A DNA stretch of 64,000 nucleotides from NCBI GenBank assembly GCA_947469885.1, contig CANIQT010000002.1:1-64000 (forward strand), in the 5' to 3' direction. Shown one piece after another: positions 33,918-43,116 of the stretch. This stretch comes from Bacteroidota bacterium (GTDB lineage: Bacteria; Bacteroidota; Bacteroidia; 2-12-FULL-35-15). Position 1 is the first letter of the stretch. Every line of letters begins with the position of its first letter. The notes under the pieces were generated by a model. That model was not told where the DNA came from, searched no databases, and was given only the letters and a program-made list of their open reading frames with translations. Made by a program: the position numbers and the translations under genes.

Positions 33918-34925
33918 TTATTCGTTGGTCATGGAAGAAAATTCACTTTTGTCAGCTGTCACTCTCATTTTTTCAATTATTCGATAAGCCACATCGAGCG
34001 CTTTATAACCATCGTCTGCACTTACTATTGGAGTGGTGTTATTCATAATACTTTCTGCAAACATTTCCAATTCCATTTTAATTGCGTTGGTTGATTGTGT
34101 TTTCGGGTTCTCAAAATAAATTTGTTTGGAGCCTTTACCTGGTCCCAAATCTATGGTTACTGCCAATGGGTCGGCTTCGCCATCAATGTTCTTTAAGCGG
34201 ATGACATCCACTTTTTTGTCCAAGAAATCAACAGAAATATAAGCATCCTTTTGGAAGAAACGTGATTTACGCATGTTCTTCATCGAGATGCGAGAGGCGG
34301 TAAGATTAGCCACACAACCATTATCAAATTCTATTCGTGCATTGGCAATATCAGGCGAATCGCTGACTACAGCTACTCCGCTTGCACTTATTCTTTTGAT
34401 GTTTGATTTTACCACGCTTAATATTACATCAATATCGTGAATCATTAAATCCAGTACTACAGATACATCCGTTCCTCTAGGATTAAACTGAGCCAATCGG
34501 TGAGTTTCAATAAACATAGGTGAAGAACAATAGTCGCGCGCTGCCAAAAAAGCAGGATTGAACCGCTCCACATGCCCCACCTGTACTTTCACATTTGCTT
34601 CTTTCGATAATTGAATAAGACTTTTTGCTTCTTCTATAGTATTAGTGATTGGTTTTTCAATAAACACATGTTTTGAATTGCGAATTGATTTAGAAGCACA
34701 TTCGTAATGAGCAAAAGTTGGTGTAACAATATCCACGGCATCTACAACCGCTAACAATCCTTCAATAGTTTCAAAATGTTTAATACCAAATTCCTTTTCA
34801 ACTAGCAAAGTCGCTTCTGGACTAGCATCATAAAACCCAACTAATTCATACTTATCAATTTCCTTTAATAATTTGATGTGTATTTTGCCCAAATGACCAG
34901 CACCAATTACTCCTATTTTTATCAT
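33918..34925 (-). CDS. Gfo/Idh/MocA family oxidoreductase
   Basis: A 335-residue NAD(P)-dependent sugar oxidoreductase. The Rossmann word is IGVIGAGHLGKIHIKLL (3-19), followed by VDIVTPTFAHYE and the catalytic-type EKPITNT (Lys in EKP, ~94-100). The C-terminal part has VGHVERFNPAF and LMIHDIDVILSVV, the latter with the His-Asp pair. First gene of the three-gene minus-strand polysaccharide operon, so it probably modifies a nucleotide sugar (such as oxidation of UDP-N-acetyl sugars). Precise substrate unknown. Confidence 0.92.
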   Translation of the reverse strand: MIKIGVIGAGHLGKIHIKLLKEIDKYELVGFYDASPEATLLVEKEFGIKHFETIEGLLAVVDAVDIVTPTFAHYECASKSIRNSKHVFIEKPITNTIEEAKSLIQLSKEANVKVQVGHVERFNPAFLAARDYCSSPMFIETHRLAQFNPRGTDVSVVLDLMIHDIDVILSVVKSNIKRISASGVAVVSDSPDIANARIEFDNGCVANLTASRISMKNMRKSRFFQKDAYISVDFLDKKVDVIRLKNIDGEADPLAVTIDLGPGKGSKQIYFENPKTQSTNAIKMELEMFAESIMNNTTPIVSADDGYKALDVAYRIIEKMRVTADKSEFSSMTNE

Positions 34926-34943
34926 TGCTTCTTAAATTTTGCA

Positions 34944-34951
34944 CAAAAATA
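34944..34951 (-). promoter_or_regulatory. -7 promoter box (TATTTTTG on minus strand) of the oxidoreductase operon
   Basis: CAAAAATA on the plus strand, 18 bp upstream of the oxidoreductase start. Confidence 0.5.
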
Positions 34952-35032
34952 GTTTTTTCCACAATCTATTCTTCATAAAAACATTTAATTATTAAAGATT
35001 CTTATATTAATTTCGTTGCCGAAAAAACAACT

Positions 35033-35683
35033 ATGGTAACAGACACATACAGGCACAAAGGATTACGCAAAAAGCTAGTGGAGCTTTTAAAAGTAAAAGG
35101 AATTAAAAATACTGAAGTGCTCAATGCTATTGGTAATGCACCTCGTCATGTGTTTTTTGATGAAACATTTATTGAAAAAGCGTACGAAGATATTGCATTT
35201 CCGATAGGTGCAGGGCAAACCATTTCGCGACCGCATACTGTTGCTTTTCAAACTGAATTATTGAAACTAAAAAGAGATGAAAAGGTGCTTGAAATAGGTA
35301 CTGGTTGTGGTTATCAAACAATGGTATTACTCGAAATGGGTGTAAAAGTTTTTACCATCGAACGCCAAAAAGAGTTATTTGACCGAACCAATAAGTTTTT
35401 ACCATCAATAGGATACAACGCCAAATTCATATATGGCGATGGTTACAAAGGATTACCACTTTTTGCCCCTTTCGATAAAATAATTATTACAGCTGGTGCT
35501 CCCCTCATCCCAAATGATTTGTTAAGCCAATTAAAAGTGGGAGGTTTGATGGTGATACCGATTGGAGACAAGGTACAGATAATGACTTTGCTAGAAAAAA
35601 AAACAGAAAAACAATTTGAAAAAACAGAGTTTGGTGAATTTAAATTTGTACCTTTGTTGGAGCGAAAGGAATGGGGAGAGTGA
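35033..35683 (+). CDS. pcm: Protein-L-isoaspartate O-methyltransferase
   Basis: A 216-residue SAM-dependent repair methyltransferase acting on isoaspartyl residues of damaged proteins. It carries the family words RHVFFDETF, GAGQTISRPHTVA (substrate loop), VLEIGTGCGYQTMVLLEMG (SAM loop, ~84-102), DKIIITAGAP and LKVGGLMVIPIGD. Standard length. clpS follows after a short heptamer-repeat gap, so protein repair and proteolysis functions sit side by side. Confidence 0.95.
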   Translation: MVTDTYRHKGLRKKLVELLKVKGIKNTEVLNAIGNAPRHVFFDETFIEKAYEDIAFPIGAGQTISRPHTVAFQTELLKLKRDEKVLEIGTGCGYQTMVLLEMGVKVFTIERQKELFDRTNKFLPSIGYNAKFIYGDGYKGLPLFAPFDKIIITAGAPLIPNDLLSQLKVGGLMVIPIGDKVQIMTLLEKKTEKQFEKTEFGEFKFVPLLERKEWGE

Positions 35684-35691
35684 AAAATCAG

Positions 35692-35718
35692 GAATTATGA
35701 ATTATAAATTAGGAATTA
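35692..35718. repeat. Heptamer run forming the clpS leader
   Basis: GGAATTA/TGAATTA/TAAATTA 7-bp steps fill the gap between pcm and clpS and run up to three bases before the ATG of clpS. Confidence 0.7.
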
Positions 35719-35720
35719 AA

Positions 35721-36020
35721 ATGAAACCTATTTTTAACCCACAAAACAATGAGCAGACACAAACAGATGTGTTGTTAGCGCCCGAAGAAGTCGCTGTTGC
35801 AGGCAAACAGATTGTACTTTACAATGATGATTTTAATACCTTCGACCATGTGATTGAGTGCCTTTTGAAACATTGTAAACATGATGTTTTGCAGGCTGAA
35901 CAATGTGCTTACATTGTTCACTATAATGGCAAATGCTCCGTTAAAAATGGTTCTTATAAGGAGTTGGAACCAATCTGCACTGCGTTGTTGGAAAAAGGGT
36001 TGAATGCGGAGATTGAATGA
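35721..36020 (+). CDS. clpS: ATP-dependent Clp protease adaptor ClpS
   Basis: A 99-residue adaptor that delivers N-degron substrates to ClpAP. IVLYNDDFNTFDHVIECLLKH matches the ClpS core (normally LxNDDxTPMEFV). Further on QAEQCAYIVHYNGKCSVKNGSYKELEPI matches the later helix and strand. I start at 35721: the open frame continues upstream into pcm and the repeat leader, giving an unlikely extension. The stop overlaps the bshA ATG by four bases. Confidence 0.9.
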   Translation: MKPIFNPQNNEQTQTDVLLAPEEVAVAGKQIVLYNDDFNTFDHVIECLLKHCKHDVLQAEQCAYIVHYNGKCSVKNGSYKELEPICTALLEKGLNAEIE

Positions 36021-37144
36021 AAATAGGAATCGTATGTTACCCCACATTTGGAGGTAGCGGTGTTTTTGCCACTGAATTAGGTACTGCATTAGCTGCCAAA
36101 GGGCATCAGGTTCATTTTATATCCTACAGCCAACCTGTTCGTTTAGATTTCTTTTCTGGCAATTTATTTTATCACGAAGTCAATGTTTCCGACTATCCTC
36201 TTTTTGATTATCCGCCATACGAGTTGGTGTTAGCAAGCAAACTGGTGGATGTGGTGAAATACGAAAAGCTTGATTTGCTTCATGTTCATTATGCTATCCC
36301 TCATGCTTCGGCAGCTTATATGGCAAAGCAAATACTGGCATCACAGGGCATAAATGTTCCGTTTATTACTACATTGCATGGCACGGATATTACATTAGTT
36401 GGAAAAGACCCATCGTTTGAGCCCGTTATTACTTTTGCAATTAATCAAAGCGATGCAGTTACTTCTGTTTCGCAAAGCCTAAAAGATGATACTTATATTA
36501 ACTTTCCGAATGTAAAAAAAGAGATAAGTGTTATTCCCAACTTCATTTGTTTGGATGATTACAATAAAGAGAAATTTTATTGCGATAAAAAAATATATGC
36601 TCCTAATGGGGAGCGACTATTAATTCACGTTAGTAATTTCAGAAAAGTGAAACGTGTGGAAGATGTGTTACTTGTGTTTGATAAAGTAAGAAAACAAATT
36701 CCAGCCAAACTTATCTTGGTGGGCGATGGTCCCGAAAGAGCCAATATTGAAAAGCTTTGCAGAGAGTTGGACACCTGTAAAGATATCAAATCGTTAGGCA
36801 AAATACAAAACCCTGAGCAAGTACTTTCTATTGCCGATTTATTTTTACTTACCTCCGAAACCGAAAGTTTTGGTTTGGCAGCATTAGAAGCAATGGCAAG
36901 TCATATACCAGTTATTTCCACCAACACTGGCGGTATTCCTGAAGTAAACATCAACGGAGTATCAGGATATATGAGCAATGTGGGCGATGTTGATGATATG
37001 GCAAAAAAAGCTTTACATATATTAAATGATGACACTACGCTTTCCGCCTTTAAAAACAATGCTTACGAACAAGCTAAGAAATTTGATATTACCAAAATTC
37101 TTCCAATGTACGAGCAATTATATACGAAGGTAATAGGAAAATAA
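36017..37144 (+). CDS. bshA: N-acetyl-alpha-D-glucosaminyl L-malate synthase (bacillithiol)
   Basis: A 375-residue GT4 glycosyltransferase that makes GlcNAc-malate, the first step of bacillithiol synthesis. The N-terminal CYPTFGGSGVFATELGTALA word is diagnostic for BshA. HVHYAIPHASAAYMA, TLHGTDITLVGKDP and the late GT4 signature LTSETESFGLAALEAMASHIPVI follow. Translationally coupled to clpS by an ATGA overlap. It implies that the organism uses bacillithiol as low-molecular-weight thiol, as many Bacteroidota do. The later steps (bshB, bshC) are not in the window. Confidence 0.95.
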   Translation: MKIGIVCYPTFGGSGVFATELGTALAAKGHQVHFISYSQPVRLDFFSGNLFYHEVNVSDYPLFDYPPYELVLASKLVDVVKYEKLDLLHVHYAIPHASAAYMAKQILASQGINVPFITTLHGTDITLVGKDPSFEPVITFAINQSDAVTSVSQSLKDDTYINFPNVKKEISVIPNFICLDDYNKEKFYCDKKIYAPNGERLLIHVSNFRKVKRVEDVLLVFDKVRKQIPAKLILVGDGPERANIEKLCRELDTCKDIKSLGKIQNPEQVLSIADLFLLTSETESFGLAALEAMASHIPVISTNTGGIPEVNINGVSGYMSNVGDVDDMAKKALHILNDDTTLSAFKNNAYEQAKKFDITKILPMYEQLYTKVIGK

Positions 37145-37200
37145 ACTTAACAAATAGTTACACCGCTCATCCTCTAAAATTTCCTTTCTTAAAATAAATC

Positions 37201-37230
37201 TTTGGAATAAAGAAAGGAATACTATTTTTG
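37201..37230 (+). promoter_or_regulatory. Complete Bacteroidota promoter: TTTG-N18-TATTTTTG
   Basis: TTTG (37201-37204) and TATTTTTG (37223-37230) are separated by 18 bp, matching the -33/-7 consensus. The best complete promoter in the window, 40 bp upstream of the S46 peptidase. Confidence 0.75.
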
Positions 37231-37270
37231 TTTCCGAAAAAATTATATTAATTAAAAATCAACTAATACT

Positions 37271-39427
37271 ATGAAAAAAATAACACTTGCTTTTTTAGCA
37301 TTTTGCTTAATAATTGTCAATTCTACGAAAGCCGATGAAGGAATGTGGTTACCTATTCTTTTAAAAAACAATTTTGCGGAGATGCAACGTTTGGGTTTAA
37401 AACTCACAACCGAACAACTGTACGACATAAATAATGCAAGTATGAAAGATGCAATTGTTTGGTTCAATGGAGGGTGTACTTCCGAAATAGTTTCCGATAA
37501 AGGTTTGTTACTTACCAACCACCACTGCGGATATTCAGCCATTGCAGCGCACAGCAAACCTTCCGACAATATTCTTGATAATGGTTTTTGGGCAAAATCG
37601 TTGGCTGATGAAAAAGAAAACCCCAATATGTTTGCTTCTATTTTGGTTCGGATGGAAGATGTATCCTACAGAGTGAATAAGGCTTTGGCAGGTGTGGATG
37701 CAAAAGAGTTGGAAGCAAAAAAAACAGAACTGTTTAAAACAATTCAAAAAGAAGCAACAGAAAAAACTACTTACGAGGCTTCGGTAAAATCATTTTTTAA
37801 AGACAATGCCTGGTATCTATTTGTGTTCGAAAAATTTACTGATATTCGTTTAGTAGCAACTCCTCCGCAATCAATCGGTAAGTTTGGTGGAGATACAGAT
37901 AACTGGATGTGGCCCCGTCATACAGGCGATTTTTCGATGTTTCGCATTTATGCAAATAAAGATAACAATCCCGCACCCTACTCTAAAGACAATGTTCCTT
38001 ATCATCCAAAAAAGTTTTTAAATATTTCTACCAAAAGTTTGCAGGAAGGTGATTTCACGATGGTCTATGGTTTTCCAGGAAGAACGAATCGTTATGAAAC
38101 TTCATTTGGAATTCAAACAGCTGTTGACAAAACAAACCCTGCAACGGTAGATTTACGCGACATCCGCTTAAGAGAGTGGAAAGAAGAAATGGATAAAAGC
38201 GATAGTGTTCGCTTATTGCTTTCTTCTAGATATGCACAAATTGCGAACTACTGGAAATATTATATCGGACAAACAGAGCAGCTGAAACGCCTGAAAGTAT
38301 TTGAAGAAAAACAAAATTCAGAAAAAAAATTTAATGAATGGGCAAAGAACAAACCAGAATATGCTTCTGTATTGTCCACCATTGAAAATGCTTATGTCGA
38401 TTATAATAAATATGCGCTGCACCGTACTTATGTTAATGAATGTATTATGGCAAGCTCAATAGGTGGGTATGCTTTATCGTTTCAGGATTTGGCAAAAGCA
38501 ATGAAAGCAGAAAAGCAAGATACAGCTGAAATAAATAAAGCGTTACGTAAACTAAAAGGAGATGTAAATGCTTTTTACAAATCGTTTAATGTTATTGCTG
38601 ACCAAAAAATATTGGCATCATTAACAGAAATGTTTTACAACAACATTCCGAAAGACCAACACCCAGCTTACATGGCAGAGTTAATGAAAAAGAACAATGC
38701 TAAAACTACCAAAGAAACATTCGAGAAATTTGCAGCCAATGTTTTCAAAAAAAGTTTTTTTGTGCATAAAGAAGATGTGGTGAAATTTCTTTCAAAACCG
38801 GATTTAAAGCAATTGCAAAACGACCCTGCTTATCTTTTTGTAAAATCGTTTTATGATAATTATACCACCAACATTAAACCACATACGGATGCCTTTAATT
38901 TGATAAATAATGCTGAGGGAGGTAAATACATCAAAGGATTGATGGAGATGAATGCTGATAAAAAATTCTATCCAGATGCAAACAGTACCTTACGTTTAAC
39001 TTATGGTCAAGTGCAATCGTACTCGCCAAAAGATGCTATTAACTATAAATACTACACTACGCTAACAGGGGTTATGGAAAAAGAAGATGCAAAAAATCCT
39101 GAGTTTAATGTGCCTTCAAAATTAAAGGAATTGTATCAGAAAAAAGATTTTGGACCGTATGCAAATAAAGACAATGACATTACTGTTGCCTTTATTACCA
39201 ACAACGACATTACCGGTGGCAACTCAGGAAGCCCTGTTATTAATGGAAATGGAGAGTTGATTGGATTAGCATTTGATGGCAACTGGGAAGCAATGAGTGG
39301 TGATATTTATTACGACAGTAAATACAAACGTACCATTTGTGTAGATATTCATTACGTTTTATTTATGATTGATAAATTTGGCGGAGCCAGCAATCTGATT
39401 AACGAAATGAATATTATTAAAAATTAA
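37271..39427 (+). CDS. S46 family dipeptidyl-peptidase (DPP7-like)
   Basis: A 718-residue periplasmic exopeptidase, the usual length for S46, with a signal peptide ending near STKA. Residues: catalytic His85 in TNHHCGY, Asp in GGDTDNW (208-210) and Ser652 in GGNSGSPV. The residue 18 positions after the Ser is Gly670 (in AFDGNW). In the family, Arg at this place gives the acidic-residue specificity of DPP11, and Gly goes with DPP7-type preference for hydrophobic P1. So I expect release of hydrophobic dipeptides from peptides imported by this presumably proteolytic organism. Expressed from a clear own promoter and closed by a bidirectional terminator. Confidence 0.95.
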   Translation: MKKITLAFLAFCLIIVNSTKADEGMWLPILLKNNFAEMQRLGLKLTTEQLYDINNASMKDAIVWFNGGCTSEIVSDKGLLLTNHHCGYSAIAAHSKPSDNILDNGFWAKSLADEKENPNMFASILVRMEDVSYRVNKALAGVDAKELEAKKTELFKTIQKEATEKTTYEASVKSFFKDNAWYLFVFEKFTDIRLVATPPQSIGKFGGDTDNWMWPRHTGDFSMFRIYANKDNNPAPYSKDNVPYHPKKFLNISTKSLQEGDFTMVYGFPGRTNRYETSFGIQTAVDKTNPATVDLRDIRLREWKEEMDKSDSVRLLLSSRYAQIANYWKYYIGQTEQLKRLKVFEEKQNSEKKFNEWAKNKPEYASVLSTIENAYVDYNKYALHRTYVNECIMASSIGGYALSFQDLAKAMKAEKQDTAEINKALRKLKGDVNAFYKSFNVIADQKILASLTEMFYNNIPKDQHPAYMAELMKKNNAKTTKETFEKFAANVFKKSFFVHKEDVVKFLSKPDLKQLQNDPAYLFVKSFYDNYTTNIKPHTDAFNLINNAEGGKYIKGLMEMNADKKFYPDANSTLRLTYGQVQSYSPKDAINYKYYTTLTGVMEKEDAKNPEFNVPSKLKELYQKKDFGPYANKDNDITVAFITNNDITGGNSGSPVINGNGELIGLAFDGNWEAMSGDIYYDSKYKRTICVDIHYVLFMIDKFGGASNLINEMNIIKN

Positions 39428-39447
39428 TTTTTATTTGGGTGAGTGAT

Positions 39448-39480
39448 AAAAAGTCTCCCGAAGTTTTGGGCGACTTTTTA
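39448..39480. terminator. Bidirectional terminator between convergent genes
   Basis: AAAAGTC-T-CCC / GGG-C-GACTTTT stem around GAAGTTTT, with A- and T-runs on the two sides. Confidence 0.8.
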
Positions 39481-39482
39481 TT

Positions 39483-40094
39483 TTACAAATCCTGGGTAGC
39501 AATTATTGCTTTGAGTATTTTATTATTATCAATCGAATTTAAGGGATAAACTATTTTTTGATTGTTGGTGTAAATAATAATTCGTTTCGCTATGTTTACT
39601 TCCAGCTTGCTAAGTTCTTCTTTCGAAATGATATATGAAACTTCGATACCCGATTGAGCCCCACCAACAGCCAATGTTACAGCTCCACAACCAATACAAC
39701 TGTATTCTGTTTTAGTGTTCATAATGCAAAGCGAATCGTTATACGGAAGGTCGAACACAAGGCGCTGCCCGGTTTCGATATGAAAAGGAGTAACATCATT
39801 TCGTACAATGCGTACATCAAAAAAATCGGAAGTACCAACCGAAGAGATGTGAAAAAAAATAGTCATCTCTTTGTTCACTACTAATTTTTCCCATCGGCTT
39901 TGTTCTAAACTCCTTAATTTGATGGGGGTATCAATTACTGTGTTTTTTGTAATTGTATCTTGGGAAAAAATAAATAAAGAAGAAAATAAAAAAAATAATG
40001 TACCGATGTACCGATGTGCTGATATACCGATGTAGTGATTTGCTGATGAACCGATGTGCTGATGTATTAATTTACCGATGTTTGGATGTACCAA
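39483..40094 (-). CDS. Hypothetical secreted protein with repeat-derived N-terminus
   Basis: The frame holds up to 203 residues. A signal-peptide-like stretch (TLFFLFSSLFIFSQ) is followed by ~150 residues of soluble beta-rich protein with VGTSDFFDVRIVRND, YSCIGCGAVTLAVGG (CxxC) and KKIVYPLN-like strands; no family recognised. No ATG precedes the signal peptide: the only candidates are TTG codons, one at 40094. The ~30 residues before the hydrophobic core (IGKLIHQHIGSSANHYIG) are encoded by an 8-bp tandem repeat. Either the original start was overwritten by repeat growth, or translation begins at a non-ATG codon. So the true start is uncertain. Confidence 0.6.
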   Translation of the reverse strand: MVHPNIGKLIHQHIGSSANHYIGISAHRYIGTLFFLFSSLFIFSQDTITKNTVIDTPIKLRSLEQSRWEKLVVNKEMTIFFHISSVGTSDFFDVRIVRNDVTPFHIETGQRLVFDLPYNDSLCIMNTKTEYSCIGCGAVTLAVGGAQSGIEVSYIISKEELSKLEVNIAKRIIIYTNNQKIVYPLNSIDNNKILKAIIATQDL

Positions 40095-40095
40095 T
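40000..40095. repeat. Tandem array E, 12 units of 8 bp
   Basis: Twelve 8-bp steps (GTACCGAT, GTGCTGAT, ATACCGAT and variants) run without indels from 40000 to 40095. It is the one array in the window whose period is not a multiple of 7. It overlaps the 5' end of the minus-strand secreted-protein frame. Confidence 0.88.
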
Positions 40096-40117
40096 GACTA
40101 ATGAACTAGTGAACTAA

Positions 40118-41794
40118 TTAAACAGTAAGCTTTTTATACCTAACACGCTTTGGCTCTACATTTCCAAGACGTTTCTTTTTATTTTCTTCGTATTCCGTAT
40201 ATCCTCCTTCAAAATAATAAACCTGCGAATTGCCCTCAAATGCAAGGATGTGGGTACATACTCTATCCAAAAACCAACGGTCGTGGGAGATGATGACAGC
40301 ACAGCCTGCATAGTTTTCCAAACCTTCTTCCAATGCACGAAGTGTGTTTACATCCAAATCGTTTGTTGGCTCATCCAGCAAAAGCACGTTGGCTTCTTTC
40401 TTCAATGTTAATGCAAGATGCAAACGGTTGCGTTCTCCGCCCGAAAGTATTCCGCATTTCTTCCCCTGGTCGCTTCCGTTGAAATTAAATTTTGAAACAT
40501 AAGCGCGTGAGTTCAGTGTTTGTCCGCCAATGATAATGTTTTCGTGACCACCCGTTAGCACTTCGTAAATGGTTTTGTTGGGGTCAATTTCGGTGTGAGA
40601 TTGGTCAACGTAAGCAATCTTAACTGTGGAGCCAACTTTAAATTCGCCTGTGTCGGGTTTTTCTTCGTTCATAATCATACGGAACAAAGTAGTTTTACCT
40701 GCACCGTTCGGACCAATGATACCAACAATTCCGGCTGGTGGCAATTTAAAATTCAAATGTTCGTACAACAATTTATCACCAAATGCTTTGGAAACTTCGA
40801 TGGCTTCAATCACGTCATTTCCTAAACGAGGACCGTTAGGAATAAACAACTCCAATTTTTCTTCGCTAGTTTTTGCATCCACTCCCAACATCTTTTCGTA
40901 ATTCTGTAAACGTGCTTTCGATTTGGTTTGTCTTCCTTTTGCACCTTGACGAACCCAATCCAGCTCTCGCAACAATGTTTTCTGACGTTTGCTTTCTGTT
41001 TTTTCTTCTGTTGCCAAACGCTTTTGTTTCTGGTCCAACCAGTCAGAATAATTTCCTTTCCAAGGTATGCCCTCTCCCCTATCCAACTCCAGAATCCAGC
41101 CGGCTACGTTGTCCAGGAAATACCTATCGTGAGTTACCGCAATCACTGTTCCTTTGTAGTTTTGTAAATGTTGTTCCAGCCAATCCACACTCTCTGCATC
41201 CAAGTGATTGGTAGGCTCATCCAACAATAATATTTCGGGCTCTTGAATTAATAAACGACACAAAGCCACTCTTCTTCTTTCTCCTCCTGATAAGTTTTTT
41301 ACTGATGCATCGCTCTCCGGGCAACGCAATGCTTCCATTGCTTGTTCCAAGCGGTTATCGAGATTCCACAAATCAAACTGGTCAATCAAATCTTGCAAAT
41401 GCGCCTGACGATTAATCAACTTATCCATTTCTTCGGGAGTCATTTCTTCTGCAAATTTATTATTCACATCTTCGTATTCTTTCAGAATATTCACATGTTC
41501 CTGAGCTCCTTCGCGAACAATTTCGATTACTGTTTTGGTTTCGTCCAGCTGCGGTTCCTGCTCCAGCATTCCAATTTTATAACCTGGAGAAAAGTGTATT
41601 TCGCCTTGATAATTTTTTTCGACACCTGCTATAATCTTTAGCAGGGTTGATTTTCCCGAACCGTTGAGTCCGAGAATACCAATTTTAGCTCCGTAATAAA
41701 ACGAGAGATAAATATCTTTTAGTATTGTTTTTCCGGCTGGCAATGTGCGGCTCACATTTACCATCGAAAATATTATTTGTCTGCCTTCACTCAT
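40118..41794 (-). CDS. ettA: Energy-dependent translational throttle protein EttA (ABC-F)
   Basis: A 558-residue ABC-F ATPase, close to the length of E. coli EttA. It has two nucleotide-binding domains: Walker A GLNGSGKST (42-50) with LSGGERRRVALCRLL and LLLDEPTNHLDAESVDWLE, then GPNGAGKTT with LSGGERNRLHLALTLKKEANVLLLDEPTNDLD. The linker between domains is the basic, Arg/Lys-rich P-site-tRNA-interacting motif region (RELDWVRQGAKGRQTKSKARL). No transmembrane part. It binds the ribosomal E site and gates entry into elongation according to ATP/ADP. Confidence 0.96.
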   Translation of the reverse strand: MSEGRQIIFSMVNVSRTLPAGKTILKDIYLSFYYGAKIGILGLNGSGKSTLLKIIAGVEKNYQGEIHFSPGYKIGMLEQEPQLDETKTVIEIVREGAQEHVNILKEYEDVNNKFAEEMTPEEMDKLINRQAHLQDLIDQFDLWNLDNRLEQAMEALRCPESDASVKNLSGGERRRVALCRLLIQEPEILLLDEPTNHLDAESVDWLEQHLQNYKGTVIAVTHDRYFLDNVAGWILELDRGEGIPWKGNYSDWLDQKQKRLATEEKTESKRQKTLLRELDWVRQGAKGRQTKSKARLQNYEKMLGVDAKTSEEKLELFIPNGPRLGNDVIEAIEVSKAFGDKLLYEHLNFKLPPAGIVGIIGPNGAGKTTLFRMIMNEEKPDTGEFKVGSTVKIAYVDQSHTEIDPNKTIYEVLTGGHENIIIGGQTLNSRAYVSKFNFNGSDQGKKCGILSGGERNRLHLALTLKKEANVLLLDEPTNDLDVNTLRALEEGLENYAGCAVIISHDRWFLDRVCTHILAFEGNSQVYYFEGGYTEYEENKKKRLGNVEPKRVRYKKLTV

Positions 41795-42012
41795 TTTTAA
41801 AATTGCTAAATTGTTTTATTGTTGCTTTGTTAAACTGTTTTTCGGGGTACAAATATCGTAAAATAATGGGAATGGTTTCCACTTTTTCGAAGAGATAATT
41901 ATTGTGATATCGATACCGGGAGCATTTACTTTGGTATATAAAAATAGACCAACAACAACATTCACCATGTAAACAACATGCATATTTGAATAACCCGATA
42001 AGTCAAAAATCA

Positions 42013-42020
42013 TACTTTTG
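42013..42020 (+). promoter_or_regulatory. -7 promoter box TACTTTTG upstream of the di-heme peroxidase
   Basis: TAnnTTTG match 13 bp before the ATG at 42034, with a TTTG 24 bp upstream (41985-41988). Because translation cannot begin upstream of the promoter, the in-frame TTG at 41986 is rejected. Confidence 0.5.
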
Positions 42021-42033
42021 TGGCGATAAAAGA

Positions 42034-43062
42034 ATGATGAAAAAAAAGGTACTTGCATTTTTAATTATCGGTTTTGCTTTTGCAGCTTTTGTGGCAGATA
42101 AGGATGCATTGTTTGTAGTGCCCCAAAATTGGACTGCTCCGAGTTATGATTTTAAAAACAATGCACTCACTATTGATAAAATAGAGTTGGGCAGACGATT
42201 GTTTTACGACCCCATACTATCTCGCGACAATACCATTTCTTGCAACAGTTGTCATTCGCAATACACTGCTTTCGCTCATGTTGACCATGCGTTGAGTCAT
42301 GGCATTGATGCAAGAATAGGAAAAAGAAATTCTCCCACGTTGATGAACCTCGCTTGGCAAAAAAGTTTTATGTGGGATGGTTCAGTTCCGGAGTTAGATG
42401 CTCAACCAACAGCACCCATTAGTAATCCAGACGAAATGGATGAAAAGATAGAGAATGTGGTTGCTAAACTAAATGATTCGAAAATGTATAGAGCATTATT
42501 TTATAATGCTTATAAAGATAGTGTGGCATCTAAAAAGCTACTATCAAAAGCACTTTCGGCTTTTATGCTCACGTTTGTGAGTGCAAATGCCAAGTACGAC
42601 AGTGTGATGCGGGGCGAAGCTGCGTTTACTGCTCAGGAAAATAAGGGGTACGAGTTGTTTCAAAAAAATTGTTCATCGTGCCACACGGAGCCGTTGTTTA
42701 CCAATTCGGAATTTAAAAACAATGGTTTACCAATGGATACATCGTTGAACGATGTCGGCAGAATGAAGCTCACAAAAAAAGAAGAAGATAAAATGATGTT
42801 TAAAGTGCCAAGTTTGCGAAACATTGAATTTTCGTACCCTTACATGCACGATGGGCGGTTCAAAAAATTGTCGGATGTGGTGAAGCATTATACTTCGGGG
42901 ATTGAAAAAAGCAGAACACTTTCGAAAGAATTGGAAAATAAAATAGTGTTGTCATCGAACGAAAAAGTAGATTTGATTTCGTTTTTGTTAACACTTACTG
43001 ACAGGTCTTTTTTATTTAATCCTAAATTTAATGACCCTAAAAACATCGTTTACAATAAATAA
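42034..43062 (+). CDS. Di-heme cytochrome c peroxidase / MauG-family protein
   Basis: A 342-residue periplasmic enzyme. After the signal (MMKKKVLAFLIIGFAFAAFV) come two c-type heme sites: CNSCH (70-74) in the N-terminal domain and CSSCH (213-217) in the C-terminal one. The latter is followed by EPLFTNSEF and FKVPSLRNIEFSYPYMHDGRF, the latter holding the MHDGR axial-ligand/active-site region. It should reduce hydrogen peroxide with electrons from a small cytochrome or quinol, or act as a MauG-like oxidase. A secreted YHYH protein follows 54 bp downstream, probably in the same transcript, which fits the MauG-type idea of a partner substrate. Confidence 0.93.
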   Translation: MMKKKVLAFLIIGFAFAAFVADKDALFVVPQNWTAPSYDFKNNALTIDKIELGRRLFYDPILSRDNTISCNSCHSQYTAFAHVDHALSHGIDARIGKRNSPTLMNLAWQKSFMWDGSVPELDAQPTAPISNPDEMDEKIENVVAKLNDSKMYRALFYNAYKDSVASKKLLSKALSAFMLTFVSANAKYDSVMRGEAAFTAQENKGYELFQKNCSSCHTEPLFTNSEFKNNGLPMDTSLNDVGRMKLTKKEEDKMMFKVPSLRNIEFSYPYMHDGRFKKLSDVVKHYTSGIEKSRTLSKELENKIVLSSNEKVDLISFLLTLTDRSFLFNPKFNDPKNIVYNK

Positions 43063-43116
43063 TTAAAAATAAAACAAACAATAAATAATAAACAAACAAT
43101 TAAAACCAAAACAACT

